DNA of 64,000 nucleotides from positions 62,001 to 126,000 of the forward strand of contig JAAXKQ010000007.1 of NCBI GenBank assembly GCA_025612245.1, written 5' to 3'. Positions 8,597-17,411 of this stretch are shown here, in pieces. The position numbers were made by a program, and so were the translations under genes. Source of the DNA: Ignavibacteria bacterium (GTDB lineage: Bacteria; Bacteroidota; Ignavibacteria; Ignavibacteriales; SURF-24). Within the stretch, counting starts at the first letter, position 1, and the number at the start of each line of letters is the position of its first letter. The notes under the pieces are model-generated. The model was not told the DNA's origin. It saw nothing but the letters and a program-made list of their open reading frames with translations, and did no database searches.

Positions 8597-8998
8597 CTAG
8601 GTGTCCGTGGCAAAATGAGAGGTCAGGAATGTCTTTGTCCTTACTTCTTTTGAAAAGTTTCCCGGAAATATGGTAATAAAGTAGCGGAATTTTACCTGCC
8701 TGCCATTGTCCAGAGAAGAGGTAATTCCATTAAAATTTCCGGTTTGTACCGTCTTGTCCAGGCTTCTTATGAGTACTTCGCCTGAAAAGAGCAGGTCTCC
8801 CGATGAGATGAATGTAACGATCTGCTGCGGAGTGTTTGTCTCCTCCTTTGGGCTATAAGAAAAGCGGCTGTTCAGAAAAAGGTTCAAAGGAAGGGCAAAA
8901 GTAAGCGCAAAGCATAGTGATGCTTTAAGCTGCCGGCTAAGCGCTTTTGCGTGCAAAAGCCCGAATATGCCTCCTTTGAAACGCTTTTTTTCTTTCAT
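8597..8998 (-). CDS. Hypothetical membrane-anchored protein downstream of pdxB
   Basis: 133 residues of unknown family. A basic N-terminus (MKEKKRFKGG) precedes one hydrophobic segment around residues 26-43, then a beta-strand-like domain of about 85 residues. Its ATG overlaps the TGA of pdxB (ATGA arrangement), which argues for translational coupling and for the gene being real. No motif suggests an activity, and it may be a lineage-specific partner without a role in vitamin B6 synthesis. Confidence 0.5.
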   Translation of the reverse strand: MKEKKRFKGGIFGLLHAKALSRQLKASLCFALTFALPLNLFLNSRFSYSPKEETNTPQQIVTFISSGDLLFSGEVLIRSLDKTVQTGNFNGITSSLDNGRQVKFRYFITIFPGNFSKEVRTKTFLTSHFATDT

Positions 8999-10137
8999 AA
9001 GCTGATCTTAAACCTGAAAGCTCTTAAAGTGTCCGCAATTGTCTTGCTAAAAGGGGAAATCCTTACCGAATAATTATTGAACTCACGCCTCAGCCTGTAG
9101 TGTTTCCTGAGCTCATCAAAATAGTATCCCTTTTCTTCCGGCAAAAGTTCCGGTATCTGCCTCATCAGCCGGTCATCTTCCTTTATATCATAGACACATC
9201 CGAAGACTCCGGAAAGAAAGCTTTCCATGGGTAAGCTCCCGTCAGCTTCAATAACCGGGTTTTCAATTTCGGGCAGCTGTGCCTTATAGCCTTTCCGGCA
9301 CTCAAGGAACCTGCACAGGGCTTCTCTTATGATCAGTGTGCCGTTAATTTTTCCTTCAAGGGAGTAGCCCGCAATGTGGGGCGAGGCGATGTCAACTTTC
9401 TCCAGAAGCTTTGAGCTGATGGAAGGTTCGTTTTCCCACACATCCAGCACAACGCTTATGTCTGTCCTGGAACTCAGGCATTCCAGAAGCGCCTTATTGT
9501 TAATTACAGGTCCGCGCGAGGCGTTTATCACTATGGCGCCTGGTTTAACCAGCTTCAGCTTTTCACTGTCTATAAGGTGATATGTCCTGTCCTCGCCCTG
9601 CATATTAAGAGGCACGTGAAAGGTAACTATGTCGGCCTTAAGCGCTTCTTCTAGTCCCGTATATTCACTGCTTCCTGTCTTGCGCCTTAGCGGGGGATCA
9701 TTCTTTAATACTTCCATACCGAGCGCGGAACCTAAGCGGGAAACCCTGCTGCCGATGTTGCCGACCCCTATAACTCCCAGGCTCCTGCCCTTGAGAGTAA
9801 CGCCTTTTTCCTTTGCAACGTTCATAATTGCCGTAAACACATATTCTGTTACTGCGTCGGCATTGCAGCCCTTGGCGCTCGAAAAGGCTATCCCTCTTTC
9901 CTTCAGGTAGCATGTGTCCACGTGATCCGTACCGATTGTTGCCGTACCGACAAACCTTACCGGCGTATCTTTTAAGAGCTCTTCATTGACACTGGTTATA
10001 GACCTAATTATGAGCGCATCGGCATCTTTTAAGGCATTGTTGTCAATCTTCCTTCCGTGCAAAAGCCTTATCTCTCCAAGTGAGGAGAAAGCTTCCTCTG
10101 CAAAGGATATGTTTTCATCAACTACTATTCTGATCAT
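8995..10137 (-). CDS. pdxB: 4-phosphoerythronate dehydrogenase
   Basis: PdxB oxidises 4-phospho-D-erythronate to 2-oxo-3-hydroxy-4-phosphobutanoate with NAD+, the second step of the DXP-dependent pyridoxal phosphate pathway, in the cytoplasm. The protein begins MIRIVVDENI, carries GTATIGTDHVD, the Rossmann motif GVIGVGNIGS at residues 121-130, and NASRGPVINN as in D-2-hydroxyacid dehydrogenases. A C-terminal extension of about 90 residues, typical of PdxB dimerisation domains, distinguishes it from SerA or GhrA. Length from the chosen ATG is 380 residues, the normal size; a start 14 codons earlier is possible but adds an atypical tail. It is followed by an overlapping small gene. Confidence 0.88.
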   Translation of the reverse strand: MIRIVVDENISFAEEAFSSLGEIRLLHGRKIDNNALKDADALIIRSITSVNEELLKDTPVRFVGTATIGTDHVDTCYLKERGIAFSSAKGCNADAVTEYVFTAIMNVAKEKGVTLKGRSLGVIGVGNIGSRVSRLGSALGMEVLKNDPPLRRKTGSSEYTGLEEALKADIVTFHVPLNMQGEDRTYHLIDSEKLKLVKPGAIVINASRGPVINNKALLECLSSRTDISVVLDVWENEPSISSKLLEKVDIASPHIAGYSLEGKINGTLIIREALCRFLECRKGYKAQLPEIENPVIEADGSLPMESFLSGVFGCVYDIKEDDRLMRQIPELLPEEKGYYFDELRKHYRLRREFNNYSVRISPFSKTIADTLRAFRFKISL

Positions 10138-10324
10138 GCAATTATTTTCTTGATTATTCTCTGTCCCGATTGGAAACACGAAAGATAGCTAAAGAGCATT
10201 AAACTCCCAAGGAAAAAACTTTGGCCGCAGTAAGGACTTTTCTTTTAGCCCGCTATTTGCCTTATTAAATAAACGGTGCTTTCTCTAAATATAAGTGTCT
10301 CTTAACTAAAAAGTGAGCTATTTT

Positions 10325-12019
10325 ATGATCCGCTTAATGCTTTTTTCATTCCTGAGCCTTTTTTTCACCGGGGACAGCATACTTAATAACCTGAGTTTTA
10401 CCCCTCCGGAAAGTGAAGGCTCGCCTCTGGACATTAACAGCGTTAACCTTACCGGAAACTATAAGGAGCTCGTAATTGCAATTGGTTTTCCCGACAGGGA
10501 TAATTCCTACCCCGTTCTGCAAAGCAATGAGCAGTTCCCGCTCCTTGGAGCTTTCCCGGATGGGAGACTGCTCAATGATTACGTTAAATCCAGGGGAGGG
10601 ACAATACCCGCGGATGAATGGTATAAGCCCGCACTGAACCACTATTTTAATTCCCTTTCCGGAGGAATCTATACGGTTGACTTTGAGTTCCTGAAACAGA
10701 AAGACTCCAGGGCTTATACTACAGCTACACCAATTGACTCCTGGATCAGGAAAAATAACGGGGCCGACGACGTCATCTGGCGCTACTGGAATGAAATGGC
10801 AAGCGAGGTTGCCGGGAAAATTTATGCCACCGACAAAAATATATTTAAGGGCATTCAGGCCATACATATCGTCTTTACCGGAATTAACAAGAATGAGTTT
10901 AATACTCAGCACGGCGGCACTGTCAGCTGGAATACAAAACTTACTGCCGAAAATGGCGCGGTCCTTTTCGAAGGCCCCGTTAGCATTCAAAGAGGCCTGG
11001 CTGCAATTGCTCACGAAAGAATGCACATAATAGGCAGGCTCCACGGATCCCCTAAAGGCTTTACCGGGTTCCCCGACAGGGGCTACGACGTTGAGGCCGG
11101 GGAGGGGCATTATAACATCTTCTGGGGCTACGACATTATGTACCATAACGCCTCAATCGTCTCTGAACACTCACTCTATGGCATCCCTCCCATTATTTCA
11201 CACGACCTTATTTACCTCGGCTGGATCAGACCCGAAGAAATTGTGGTCATAAATAAAAATAATTACGGGAAATTTAAAGATATTAAACTCACTGACCTTA
11301 ACTACCCCTTGACCAAAGACCAGATTAAAAAAGGCTTCAGGAGAATTGCAAAAGTAATGATAAGAGAAAATTTCATCGGGAAAAGGGACGAGTACTTTCT
11401 CATTGAATTTCACAATGCAACCGGGTTCGATAAAAATTACGCAAACTACGATGAGTACCCCGAATTTGGCTATAATAAGGGAATCCTTATCTGGCACATA
11501 AAAGAAACAAAGGATAATATTAACGTTTTTGCCGATAACCTGATAGACCTTGAAGTGGCTGTGCCTTATAACGGATGGTTCGGAGAGCCTATCCCCAACG
11601 ATAACTACCCGAGAGACTATAAACGCACAAAGGACTGGAACGGCATGATGGGAGATGACTTTGACTACCTTGACGACGGCAAGCAGAATAATATTGGAAA
11701 TAACCACTGGGTCTATAATTATATGCCCGACGGGGGCCGCTCGGAATGGGAGGTCTCTACTAAAGGAATGACCTGGGGCTGGTACCCTAAGGACCCCTCG
11801 CGCTTTCCGCGCCTGCAGAGCATGAGGAGCGACTTCTTTACCGACGTGAAGATAAAAGGCCACAGAAATAACGAGTTCACCGATAAGACGCGCCCTTCCA
11901 CAAAATCCTGGGGCGGCTACTACGGTAAAAATAAAGTTGAGGCTCCGCAGAAAACCGGCATCTCCGTAACCGGCATAAAAAGACACGGCAACTATATGAC
12001 GCTTAAGATTAAATTCTAA
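10325..12019 (+). CDS. Secreted zinc metalloprotease with HExxHxxGxxH motif (M6-like)
   Basis: About 564 residues with an N-terminal hydrophobic signal segment. Numbered from an earlier GTG at 10313, residues 234-244 read HERMHIIGRLH, an exact HExxHxxGxxH zinc site, and about 32 residues later YDIMYHN supplies a Met-turn-like methionine. These are metzincin hallmarks. The overall layout (GFPDRDNSYPV near the N-terminus, IYLGWI after the Met-turn, and a lipobox-free secreted protein) resembles M6-type 'immune inhibitor A'-like proteases. ATG at 10325 gives a more usual signal peptide than GTG at 10313. It lacks an obvious sorting tail, yet an orphan tail of that kind lies directly downstream at 12031-12168 in another frame. 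Confidence 0.75.
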   Translation: MIRLMLFSFLSLFFTGDSILNNLSFTPPESEGSPLDINSVNLTGNYKELVIAIGFPDRDNSYPVLQSNEQFPLLGAFPDGRLLNDYVKSRGGTIPADEWYKPALNHYFNSLSGGIYTVDFEFLKQKDSRAYTTATPIDSWIRKNNGADDVIWRYWNEMASEVAGKIYATDKNIFKGIQAIHIVFTGINKNEFNTQHGGTVSWNTKLTAENGAVLFEGPVSIQRGLAAIAHERMHIIGRLHGSPKGFTGFPDRGYDVEAGEGHYNIFWGYDIMYHNASIVSEHSLYGIPPIISHDLIYLGWIRPEEIVVINKNNYGKFKDIKLTDLNYPLTKDQIKKGFRRIAKVMIRENFIGKRDEYFLIEFHNATGFDKNYANYDEYPEFGYNKGILIWHIKETKDNINVFADNLIDLEVAVPYNGWFGEPIPNDNYPRDYKRTKDWNGMMGDDFDYLDDGKQNNIGNNHWVYNYMPDGGRSEWEVSTKGMTWGWYPKDPSRFPRLQSMRSDFFTDVKIKGHRNNEFTDKTRPSTKSWGGYYGKNKVEAPQKTGISVTGIKRHGNYMTLKIKF

Positions 12020-12030
12020 AATGAATAAAC

Positions 12031-12168
12031 TGGGATCTCCTGAATGATCACAATATGCGGGTGGCAAGCGGCATTTATATTGCTCACATTGAAATGCCCG
12101 ACCTTGGAAAAACCAAAACACTCAAGCTTGCAGTTATTCAGGAACAGATAGTGCCCGAAAGATACTAG
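12031..12168 (+). pseudogene. Orphan C-terminal tail of a secreted surface protein (gene remnant)
   Basis: A 45-codon open stretch with no start codon context encodes WDLLNDHNMRVASGIYIAHI, then a segment rich in KTKTLKLAVIQ, ending VPERY. This is the closing strand pattern of FlgD/immunoglobulin-like C-terminal domains on large secreted proteins of Ignavibacteria-type bacteria. It is preceded by an in-frame stop and lies in a different frame from the protease ending at 12019. It is best read as the remnant of a deleted gene, not a small protein. Confidence 0.6.
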
Positions 12169-12183
12169 TGAAAAGTTGTAGCT

Positions 12184-12225
12184 TTAAGAGTCGCCGCGGC
12201 CCACTATGGCCGCGGCGACTCTTAA
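12184..12225. terminator. Bidirectional 18-bp hairpin terminator
   Basis: TTAAGAGTCGCCGCGGCC (12184-12201) pairs perfectly with 12208-12225 around a 6-base loop, with A/T tracts outside. It sits between the plus-strand remnant and the convergent end of paaZ and closes the paa operon. Confidence 0.85.
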
Positions 12226-12233
12226 AATAAAAG

Positions 12234-14285
12234 CTAGTCCTTTTTCTCCTGCCTTTTCACGAGCGTAAGTATGTCGTAAACCGCAACTTTCTCGTCATTC
12301 TGGTTCAAAACTTCCACGTGCCACTCCACTACTCCGGTAGCCTCTTCGCCTTCTTTTATTTCTTTTTCAGTTTTGCGCTTGCACGTAAGCTTCACATAAA
12401 TTGTGTCCCCGGCTCCAACGGGCTTAATAAACCTCAGGTTCTCCAGGCCGTAGTTTGCAAGAACGGGACCCGGTGCAGGATGCACAAACAGGCCTGCTGC
12501 CGCGGCAAGAATAAAATACCCGTGGGCCACGCGCTTCTGAAAATAGGATTCACCGGCAGCAATTTCATCCATGTGTACGTAAAAGAAATCCCCGCTTACG
12601 CCCGCAAAATTGACTATGTCCGCCTCGGTAATCGTCCTGCGGTGCGTAATGAGCGTCTCGCCTATCTTAAGCTCGTCAAAATACTTCCTGAACGGGTGAA
12701 CCCTGTCCTGAAACTCAAGCGCGCCTTCCATCCAGAGGTTCGTAATGCTGCTAAGTGTTGCGGGTGATCCCTGAAGCGCAACTCTCTGCATGTAGTGCTT
12801 TACCCCCAGAATTCCCCCCAGCTCCTCGCCGCCCCCGGCTCTTCCCGGCCCTCCGTGCACAAGCTGCGGCATCGGCGAGCCGTGCCCGGTGGATTCACCG
12901 GCCGAATTTCTGTTGATTATCATTATTCTGCCGTGGTACGGCGCCAGGCCGAAGGCCAGCTCTTTTGCAACCCTGTCGTCTGCCGTAAATATTGAGGCCA
13001 CAAGGCTCCCGTGACCTAGATTCGAGATCTTTACAGCGTCGTGCAGCGAGACATAAGGCATTACGGTATTCACGGGGCCGAATGCTTCAATCTCATGAGG
13101 CTCACGGCAGTTTTCGGGATCATTGCAGTAAAGAAGAACAGGATCGAGAAAAGCTCCCTTGTCTTTTTCTGCCCCTATGAGCTTGAAGTCTTCGGAATAC
13201 CCGTAAACTACTTCGGTTACTTTGCTTAATTCCATTACTTTGTCTTTTACCTTCTTAAGCTGGCTGCGGCTTACAAGGGGACCCATCCTTACCTCTTCGT
13301 TCTCAGGGTTGCCGATCCTGACTTCGGAGAGCCTTTTCTTAAGCGACTTAACCACCTCGGCAACCCTGCTAAGCGGAACCAGAGAGCGCCTTATTGCAGT
13401 ACACTTCTGTCCCGCCTTTACGGTCATTTCGCGCACTACTTCTTTGACGAAAAGATCAAATTCAGGCATATCGGGCGTAACGTCGGAGCCGAGTATGGAA
13501 CAGTTAATTGAATCGGTTTCCATGTTAAAGCGCACCGAATTGTTGACTATCGAAGGCAGCCCTCTGAGCTTTCTTCCCGTAGCGGCTGAACCCGTAAAGG
13601 CAACCACGTCCTGGCAGGTGAGGTAATCAAGCAGCTTGCCCGGATCGCCCGATATGAGCTGAAGCGAGCCTTCGGGGAAAAATCCTGATTCAATGATCAA
13701 GCGGACCATTTTTTCTGCCAGGAACATCCCCTCGGGAGCGGGCTTTACAACTGCGGGCATGCCGGCAAGAATTGCCGGGGCGAGCTTCTCCAGCATGCCC
13801 CAGCAGGGAAAGTTGTAGGCGTTAATGTGAACCGCCGCTCCCTCCAGGGGTACCAGTATGTGGCGCCCGATAAAGGTGCCGTTTTTTGAAAGAACTTCGG
13901 CTTCACCTTCCACAATGAACTTTTCATTCGGAAGCTCACGCCTGCCCTTGCTTGCATAGGTAAAGAATGTCCCTATTCCACCCTCAATGTCTATCCACGA
14001 ATCCGACTTGGTTGCGCCCGTATAAACCGAGAGCTTGTAGAGCTCATCTTTTCTTTCAAAAAGATACTTTGCCGTGTTTCTAAGGATTGCGGCCCTTTCG
14101 TGAAAGGTCATGGCGCGAAGCCCCGGGCCCCCGGTGTTTCTTGCATACTCAAGCATTCCCTTGAAGTCGAGCCCTTCGGAACTTATCTCGGCAACTTTTT
14201 CCCCGGTGGTTGCATTAAATAGGTCCTGCGCATTGCCTTCGGACTTGTACCACTTTCCCATGGCATAGCTTTCAAGTCTCATCAT
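12234..14285 (-). CDS. paaZ: Bifunctional oxepin-CoA hydrolase / 3-oxo-5,6-dehydrosuberyl-CoA semialdehyde dehydrogenase
   Basis: PaaZ opens the oxepin-CoA ring and oxidises the resulting aldehyde with NADP+. The N-terminal aldehyde dehydrogenase domain (about 1-525) has the glycine motif FTGSAATG near 230, Glu256 in NMETDS and the catalytic Cys295 in AGQKCT; these positions match the residues known in the E. coli enzyme. The C-terminal MaoC-type hydratase domain (about 540-683) carries GVSGDFFYVHMDE and RVAHGYFILAAAAG. At 683 residues it has the full fused length. It is the last gene of the paa operon, 17 bases after paaY, and ends at the hairpin at 12184. Confidence 0.93.
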   Translation of the reverse strand: MMRLESYAMGKWYKSEGNAQDLFNATTGEKVAEISSEGLDFKGMLEYARNTGGPGLRAMTFHERAAILRNTAKYLFERKDELYKLSVYTGATKSDSWIDIEGGIGTFFTYASKGRRELPNEKFIVEGEAEVLSKNGTFIGRHILVPLEGAAVHINAYNFPCWGMLEKLAPAILAGMPAVVKPAPEGMFLAEKMVRLIIESGFFPEGSLQLISGDPGKLLDYLTCQDVVAFTGSAATGRKLRGLPSIVNNSVRFNMETDSINCSILGSDVTPDMPEFDLFVKEVVREMTVKAGQKCTAIRRSLVPLSRVAEVVKSLKKRLSEVRIGNPENEEVRMGPLVSRSQLKKVKDKVMELSKVTEVVYGYSEDFKLIGAEKDKGAFLDPVLLYCNDPENCREPHEIEAFGPVNTVMPYVSLHDAVKISNLGHGSLVASIFTADDRVAKELAFGLAPYHGRIMIINRNSAGESTGHGSPMPQLVHGGPGRAGGGEELGGILGVKHYMQRVALQGSPATLSSITNLWMEGALEFQDRVHPFRKYFDELKIGETLITHRRTITEADIVNFAGVSGDFFYVHMDEIAAGESYFQKRVAHGYFILAAAAGLFVHPAPGPVLANYGLENLRFIKPVGAGDTIYVKLTCKRKTEKEIKEGEEATGVVEWHVEVLNQNDEKVAVYDILTLVKRQEKKD

Positions 14286-14302
14286 AATTCCCGTCTAAAA
14301 AA

Positions 14303-14899
14303 TTATTTGGTTTCTTTCCACGTCTTATACGTGGCTTTTTGTTTTATCCTGTCATCCGGAATTTCCCTTAAGGGTTCGCAGGCCCTCATTGAGCTGTAAA
14401 GCCTTGAGGGCAAAGCCTGGTATATCTTCGTGCCCTCGGTCTTCCAGCCTATCATCTCTTCCGAAACGTCCTTGATGATTTTTGCCGGGCTCCCGGCGGC
14501 AACTTTCCTGTCCGGAATCTTCATCCCCGAGGGTACTAGGCTCAGGGCCCCAATGATGCATTCGTTTCCAATAACGGCGTTATCCATAATTACGGAGTTC
14601 ATTCCGATTAGCGTGTTGCGCCCGATGGTGCCCCCGTGTATAATTGCCCCGTGGCCTATGTGGGCCATTTCGTTTAGCCTTACCGTGGCCCCCGGGAACA
14701 TGTGGATTACACAGTTCTCCTGGACGTTGGAGCCGTCTTCAATTATGATTTCTCCAAAGTCTCCCCTTATTGCGGCACCGGGACCTATATATACGTTCTT
14801 GCCAATAATTACGTTTCCAATTACCGTGGCGTTCGGGTGTATAAATGCGCTCTGGTCTATTACGGGGCGGTAGCCCTCAAATTCAAATATGTTACTCAT
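14303..14899 (-). CDS. paaY: Hexapeptide-repeat thioesterase of the phenylacetate pathway
   Basis: 198 residues with left-handed beta-helix hexapeptide repeats typical of gamma-carbonic-anhydrase-like proteins (runs such as AAIRGDFGEIIIEDGSNVQE, CVIHMFPG, GHGAIIHGGTIGRNTLIG). The conserved metal-binding histidines appear in VIHMF and GHGAIIHG. PaaY proteins hydrolyse dead-end CoA thioesters that form when the ring-opened aldehyde cyclises, protecting the pathway. Length and C-terminal helix fit PaaY. It lies 10 bases after the thiolase and 17 bases before paaZ in the same operon. Confidence 0.88.
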   Translation of the reverse strand: MSNIFEFEGYRPVIDQSAFIHPNATVIGNVIIGKNVYIGPGAAIRGDFGEIIIEDGSNVQENCVIHMFPGATVRLNEMAHIGHGAIIHGGTIGRNTLIGMNSVIMDNAVIGNECIIGALSLVPSGMKIPDRKVAAGSPAKIIKDVSEEMIGWKTEGTKIYQALPSRLYSSMRACEPLREIPDDRIKQKATYKTWKETK

Positions 14900-14909
14900 T
14901 GTGCCTTAT

Positions 14910-16136
14910 CTATATTTTCATGTTTTCAATGATTACGGCCATGCCCTGACCCACGCCTACGCACATGGTGCAGAGTGCGTAGCGCTTTTGAGTTTCTTCC
15001 AGCTCATACATGGCCGTTGTAATAAGCCTCGCGCCCGACATTCCGAGCGGGTGGCCGAGCGCTATGGCTCCGCCATTCGGGTTAAGCCTCGGGTCGTTGT
15101 CTTCGAGCCTGAGCTCCCTAAGGCAGGCGAGCACCTGCGCGGCAAAGGCTTCATTTAATTCTATTACGGAAATTTCGTCGAAGCTGAGGCCGCTTCTTTT
15201 TAGGACTTCCAGTGTAGCCCTTACGGGACCGATACCCATTATGCTTGGCTCAACGCCAACAACGGCTGATGCTACAATGCGTGCGTGGGGCTTAAAGTTA
15301 AATTCTCTTATTGCACTTTCTGAAGCCAGAAACAGGGCGCACGCCCCGTCGTTTATGCCCGAGGAGTTGCCGGCCGTAACGGTCCCGTCTTTCCTGAATG
15401 CGGGCTTGAGCGCTGCAAGAATTTCCAAAGTAGTGTTTGGCCTGATAAATTCGTCATTGCTGAAAAGCAGGGGAGTGCCTTTTGCCTGCGGAATTTCAAT
15501 TTCAGTAATTTCTTTTTTGAACCGCCCTTTCTTCTGCGCCTCCGAAGCCTTCCTTTGAGAGCGGCATGCAAAAAGGTCCTGGTCCTCACGGCTGATGTTG
15601 TAAAGCCCGGCAAGGTTTTCTGCCGTTTCACCCATGGAGTCCGTGCCGTAGAGCGATTTCATCCTTGGGTTCACAAACCGCCAGCCCAGGCTGGTGTCGT
15701 AAATTTCAGCGTGCCCCGAGAACGCAGTGGCTGACTTTGAAACGACAAAAGGGGCCCTCGTCATATTCTCCACACCCCCTGCAATATAGATGTCCCCATC
15801 ACCAAGTCTTATTGCACGCGCGGCTTCAACTACGGCGCTCATGCCCGAGGCGCAAAGGCGGTTTACCGTCTCGCCCGGAACGGTGTATGGAAGTCCTGCT
15901 AACAGGAGCGCCATTCTGGCAACGTTCCTGTTGTCCTCTCCGGCCTGGTTGGCACAGCCCATTATGACGTCGGAAATAAGCCTGGGCTCGAGCGAGGGGT
16001 TCCTTTCCCTGATTTTCAATATTACGTGCGCCGCAAGGTCGTCTGCCCTGAGAAAGGAAAAGCTCCCGGCGTGCTTTCCTATTGGTGTTCGCACGCCGTC
16101 AATTATGTATGCTTCTTTTATGTGCTTCTCTTTCAT
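14910..16136 (-). CDS. paaJ: 3-oxoadipyl-CoA / 3-oxo-5,6-didehydrosuberyl-CoA thiolase
   Basis: 408-residue thiolase. Cys95 in NRLCASGMS is the acyl-carrying nucleophile, His362 in ALGHPLGMSG and Cys392 in MCVGVGQG complete the triad. Strings such as YIIDGVRTPIGKHAG at the N-terminus and the paa context point to the PaaJ/PcaF group that cleaves two pathway intermediates to acetyl-CoA and succinyl-CoA. Placed between paaH and paaY on the same strand with 10-49 base gaps. The PcaF label would be equally valid by sequence; the operon favours paaJ. Confidence 0.9.
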   Translation of the reverse strand: MKEKHIKEAYIIDGVRTPIGKHAGSFSFLRADDLAAHVILKIRERNPSLEPRLISDVIMGCANQAGEDNRNVARMALLLAGLPYTVPGETVNRLCASGMSAVVEAARAIRLGDGDIYIAGGVENMTRAPFVVSKSATAFSGHAEIYDTSLGWRFVNPRMKSLYGTDSMGETAENLAGLYNISREDQDLFACRSQRKASEAQKKGRFKKEITEIEIPQAKGTPLLFSNDEFIRPNTTLEILAALKPAFRKDGTVTAGNSSGINDGACALFLASESAIREFNFKPHARIVASAVVGVEPSIMGIGPVRATLEVLKRSGLSFDEISVIELNEAFAAQVLACLRELRLEDNDPRLNPNGGAIALGHPLGMSGARLITTAMYELEETQKRYALCTMCVGVGQGMAVIIENMKI

Positions 16137-16185
16137 TATTCCTCACAAGCCTGAAACATGTTGTCTTATGGAATGAAAATGGCTC

Positions 16186-17352
16186 TTATGAATAAAACTG
16201 CTGATTGTTCTCTGCCATTTTCTTTAACAGCAAGGAAGGCCTGTAGCGCTCCTCGCCGTATTCCTGCTGAAGCCAGGTAAGCTTTTTTAGGATCTTCTCC
16301 TGCCCGATTTCATCGGCCCACTTCAGTAGGCCCAGCGGGTAGTTTACGCCTTTCATCATTGCAAGATCTATATCTTCACGCGAGGCAATGTTCTTCTGCA
16401 GGGCGTCGGAGGCTTCGTTTATCAGCATGGAAATAATACGAAACCAAATTTCCCGGGCAAGTTCAATGTCTTTTAACGGCTCCTTATTCTGGGCTCCGGG
16501 AGCGTAGTCATAAAACCCCTGCCCGGTTTTTCTTCCAAGGCGCCCTGCCTCAACGAGCCTTTTCTGTATTACTGATGGCCTGTAGCGCGAATCGTAATAA
16601 AATGCCTCAAAGACCGACTCGGTTACCTTGTAATTGACGTCATTGCCTATAAGGTCCATCAGTTCAAAAGGACCCATTCTGAAGCCCCCAATGACCTTCA
16701 TCGACCAGTCGATTGTCGGGACGTCTGCGATGTTCTCCTCCAGAATCCTTAAGGCCTCGCCGTAGAAAGGCCTCGCAATACGGTTTACTATAAAGCCCGG
16801 TGTGTCCTTTGCAATGACGGGTGTTTTATTCCAGCCGTGAACAATCTCCCGTGCCTTGTTTACATTCTCCATCGAGGAGGCCAGCCCGGGCACAATTTCT
16901 ACCAGGGGCATCAGGTAGGCCGGGTTAAAAAAATGCATCCCTATTACGCGCGAAGGATCCTTGCAGGCTGAGGCAATTGCCGTGACCGATAAAGACGAGG
17001 TATTTGTGCCAAGTATGGTCTCTTTTGAAACGAGGCTTTCTGCCTCCGAAAAAACATTTTTCTTTACCTGGTAGTCTTCAACTACGGCTTCAATGACGAG
17101 ATCCGACTTTGCAAGGTCATCCATTTTACCCGTAAACGTAATGTGCTCTTTCAGGCTTTTTGCCTCGGGTTCACTGAAACGCCCCTTTTCTTTCTGGCCT
17201 TTTATGAGCCTGTGGATTTCTTCCTTTGCATTATCCAGCGCCTGGGGGCTGATCTCATAAAGTATAGCCCTGCACTGATTTAATGCGGCGCAATAAGCGA
17301 TTGCCCGCCCCATAATGCCGCCGCCTATTACTCCTACCAGAAGGTGTTTCAC
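16186..17352 (-). CDS. paaH: 3-hydroxyadipyl-CoA dehydrogenase
   Basis: NAD+-dependent 3-hydroxyacyl-CoA dehydrogenase that makes 3-oxoadipyl-CoA. It has the Rossmann motif IGGGIMG near the N-terminus, the substrate-binding stretch GTNTSSLSVT, the catalytic histidine in GMHFFNPAYLMPLVEIV and the C-terminal NDVNYKVTESVF region. I choose a GTG at 17352 (388 residues) because GGGAAG precedes it and the protein then starts at the Rossmann fold; an upstream GTG at 17382 would add ten residues. It is shorter than the E. coli enzyme of about 475 residues because the second C-terminal repeat is incomplete. The operon position supports PaaH. Confidence 0.85.
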   Translation of the reverse strand: MKHLLVGVIGGGIMGRAIAYCAALNQCRAILYEISPQALDNAKEEIHRLIKGQKEKGRFSEPEAKSLKEHITFTGKMDDLAKSDLVIEAVVEDYQVKKNVFSEAESLVSKETILGTNTSSLSVTAIASACKDPSRVIGMHFFNPAYLMPLVEIVPGLASSMENVNKAREIVHGWNKTPVIAKDTPGFIVNRIARPFYGEALRILEENIADVPTIDWSMKVIGGFRMGPFELMDLIGNDVNYKVTESVFEAFYYDSRYRPSVIQKRLVEAGRLGRKTGQGFYDYAPGAQNKEPLKDIELAREIWFRIISMLINEASDALQKNIASREDIDLAMMKGVNYPLGLLKWADEIGQEKILKKLTWLQQEYGEERYRPSLLLKKMAENNQQFYS

Positions 17353-17411
17353 AAAATGCTTCCCGTTTTTATAATTCGGCACAATCCATTTTTACTACGC
17401 TGCCTATTTCC

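Noticed and set aside
10346-12121. 266- and 307-codon minus-strand frames
   Set aside because: They lie opposite the protease gene, lack start signals, and mirror its codon bias.
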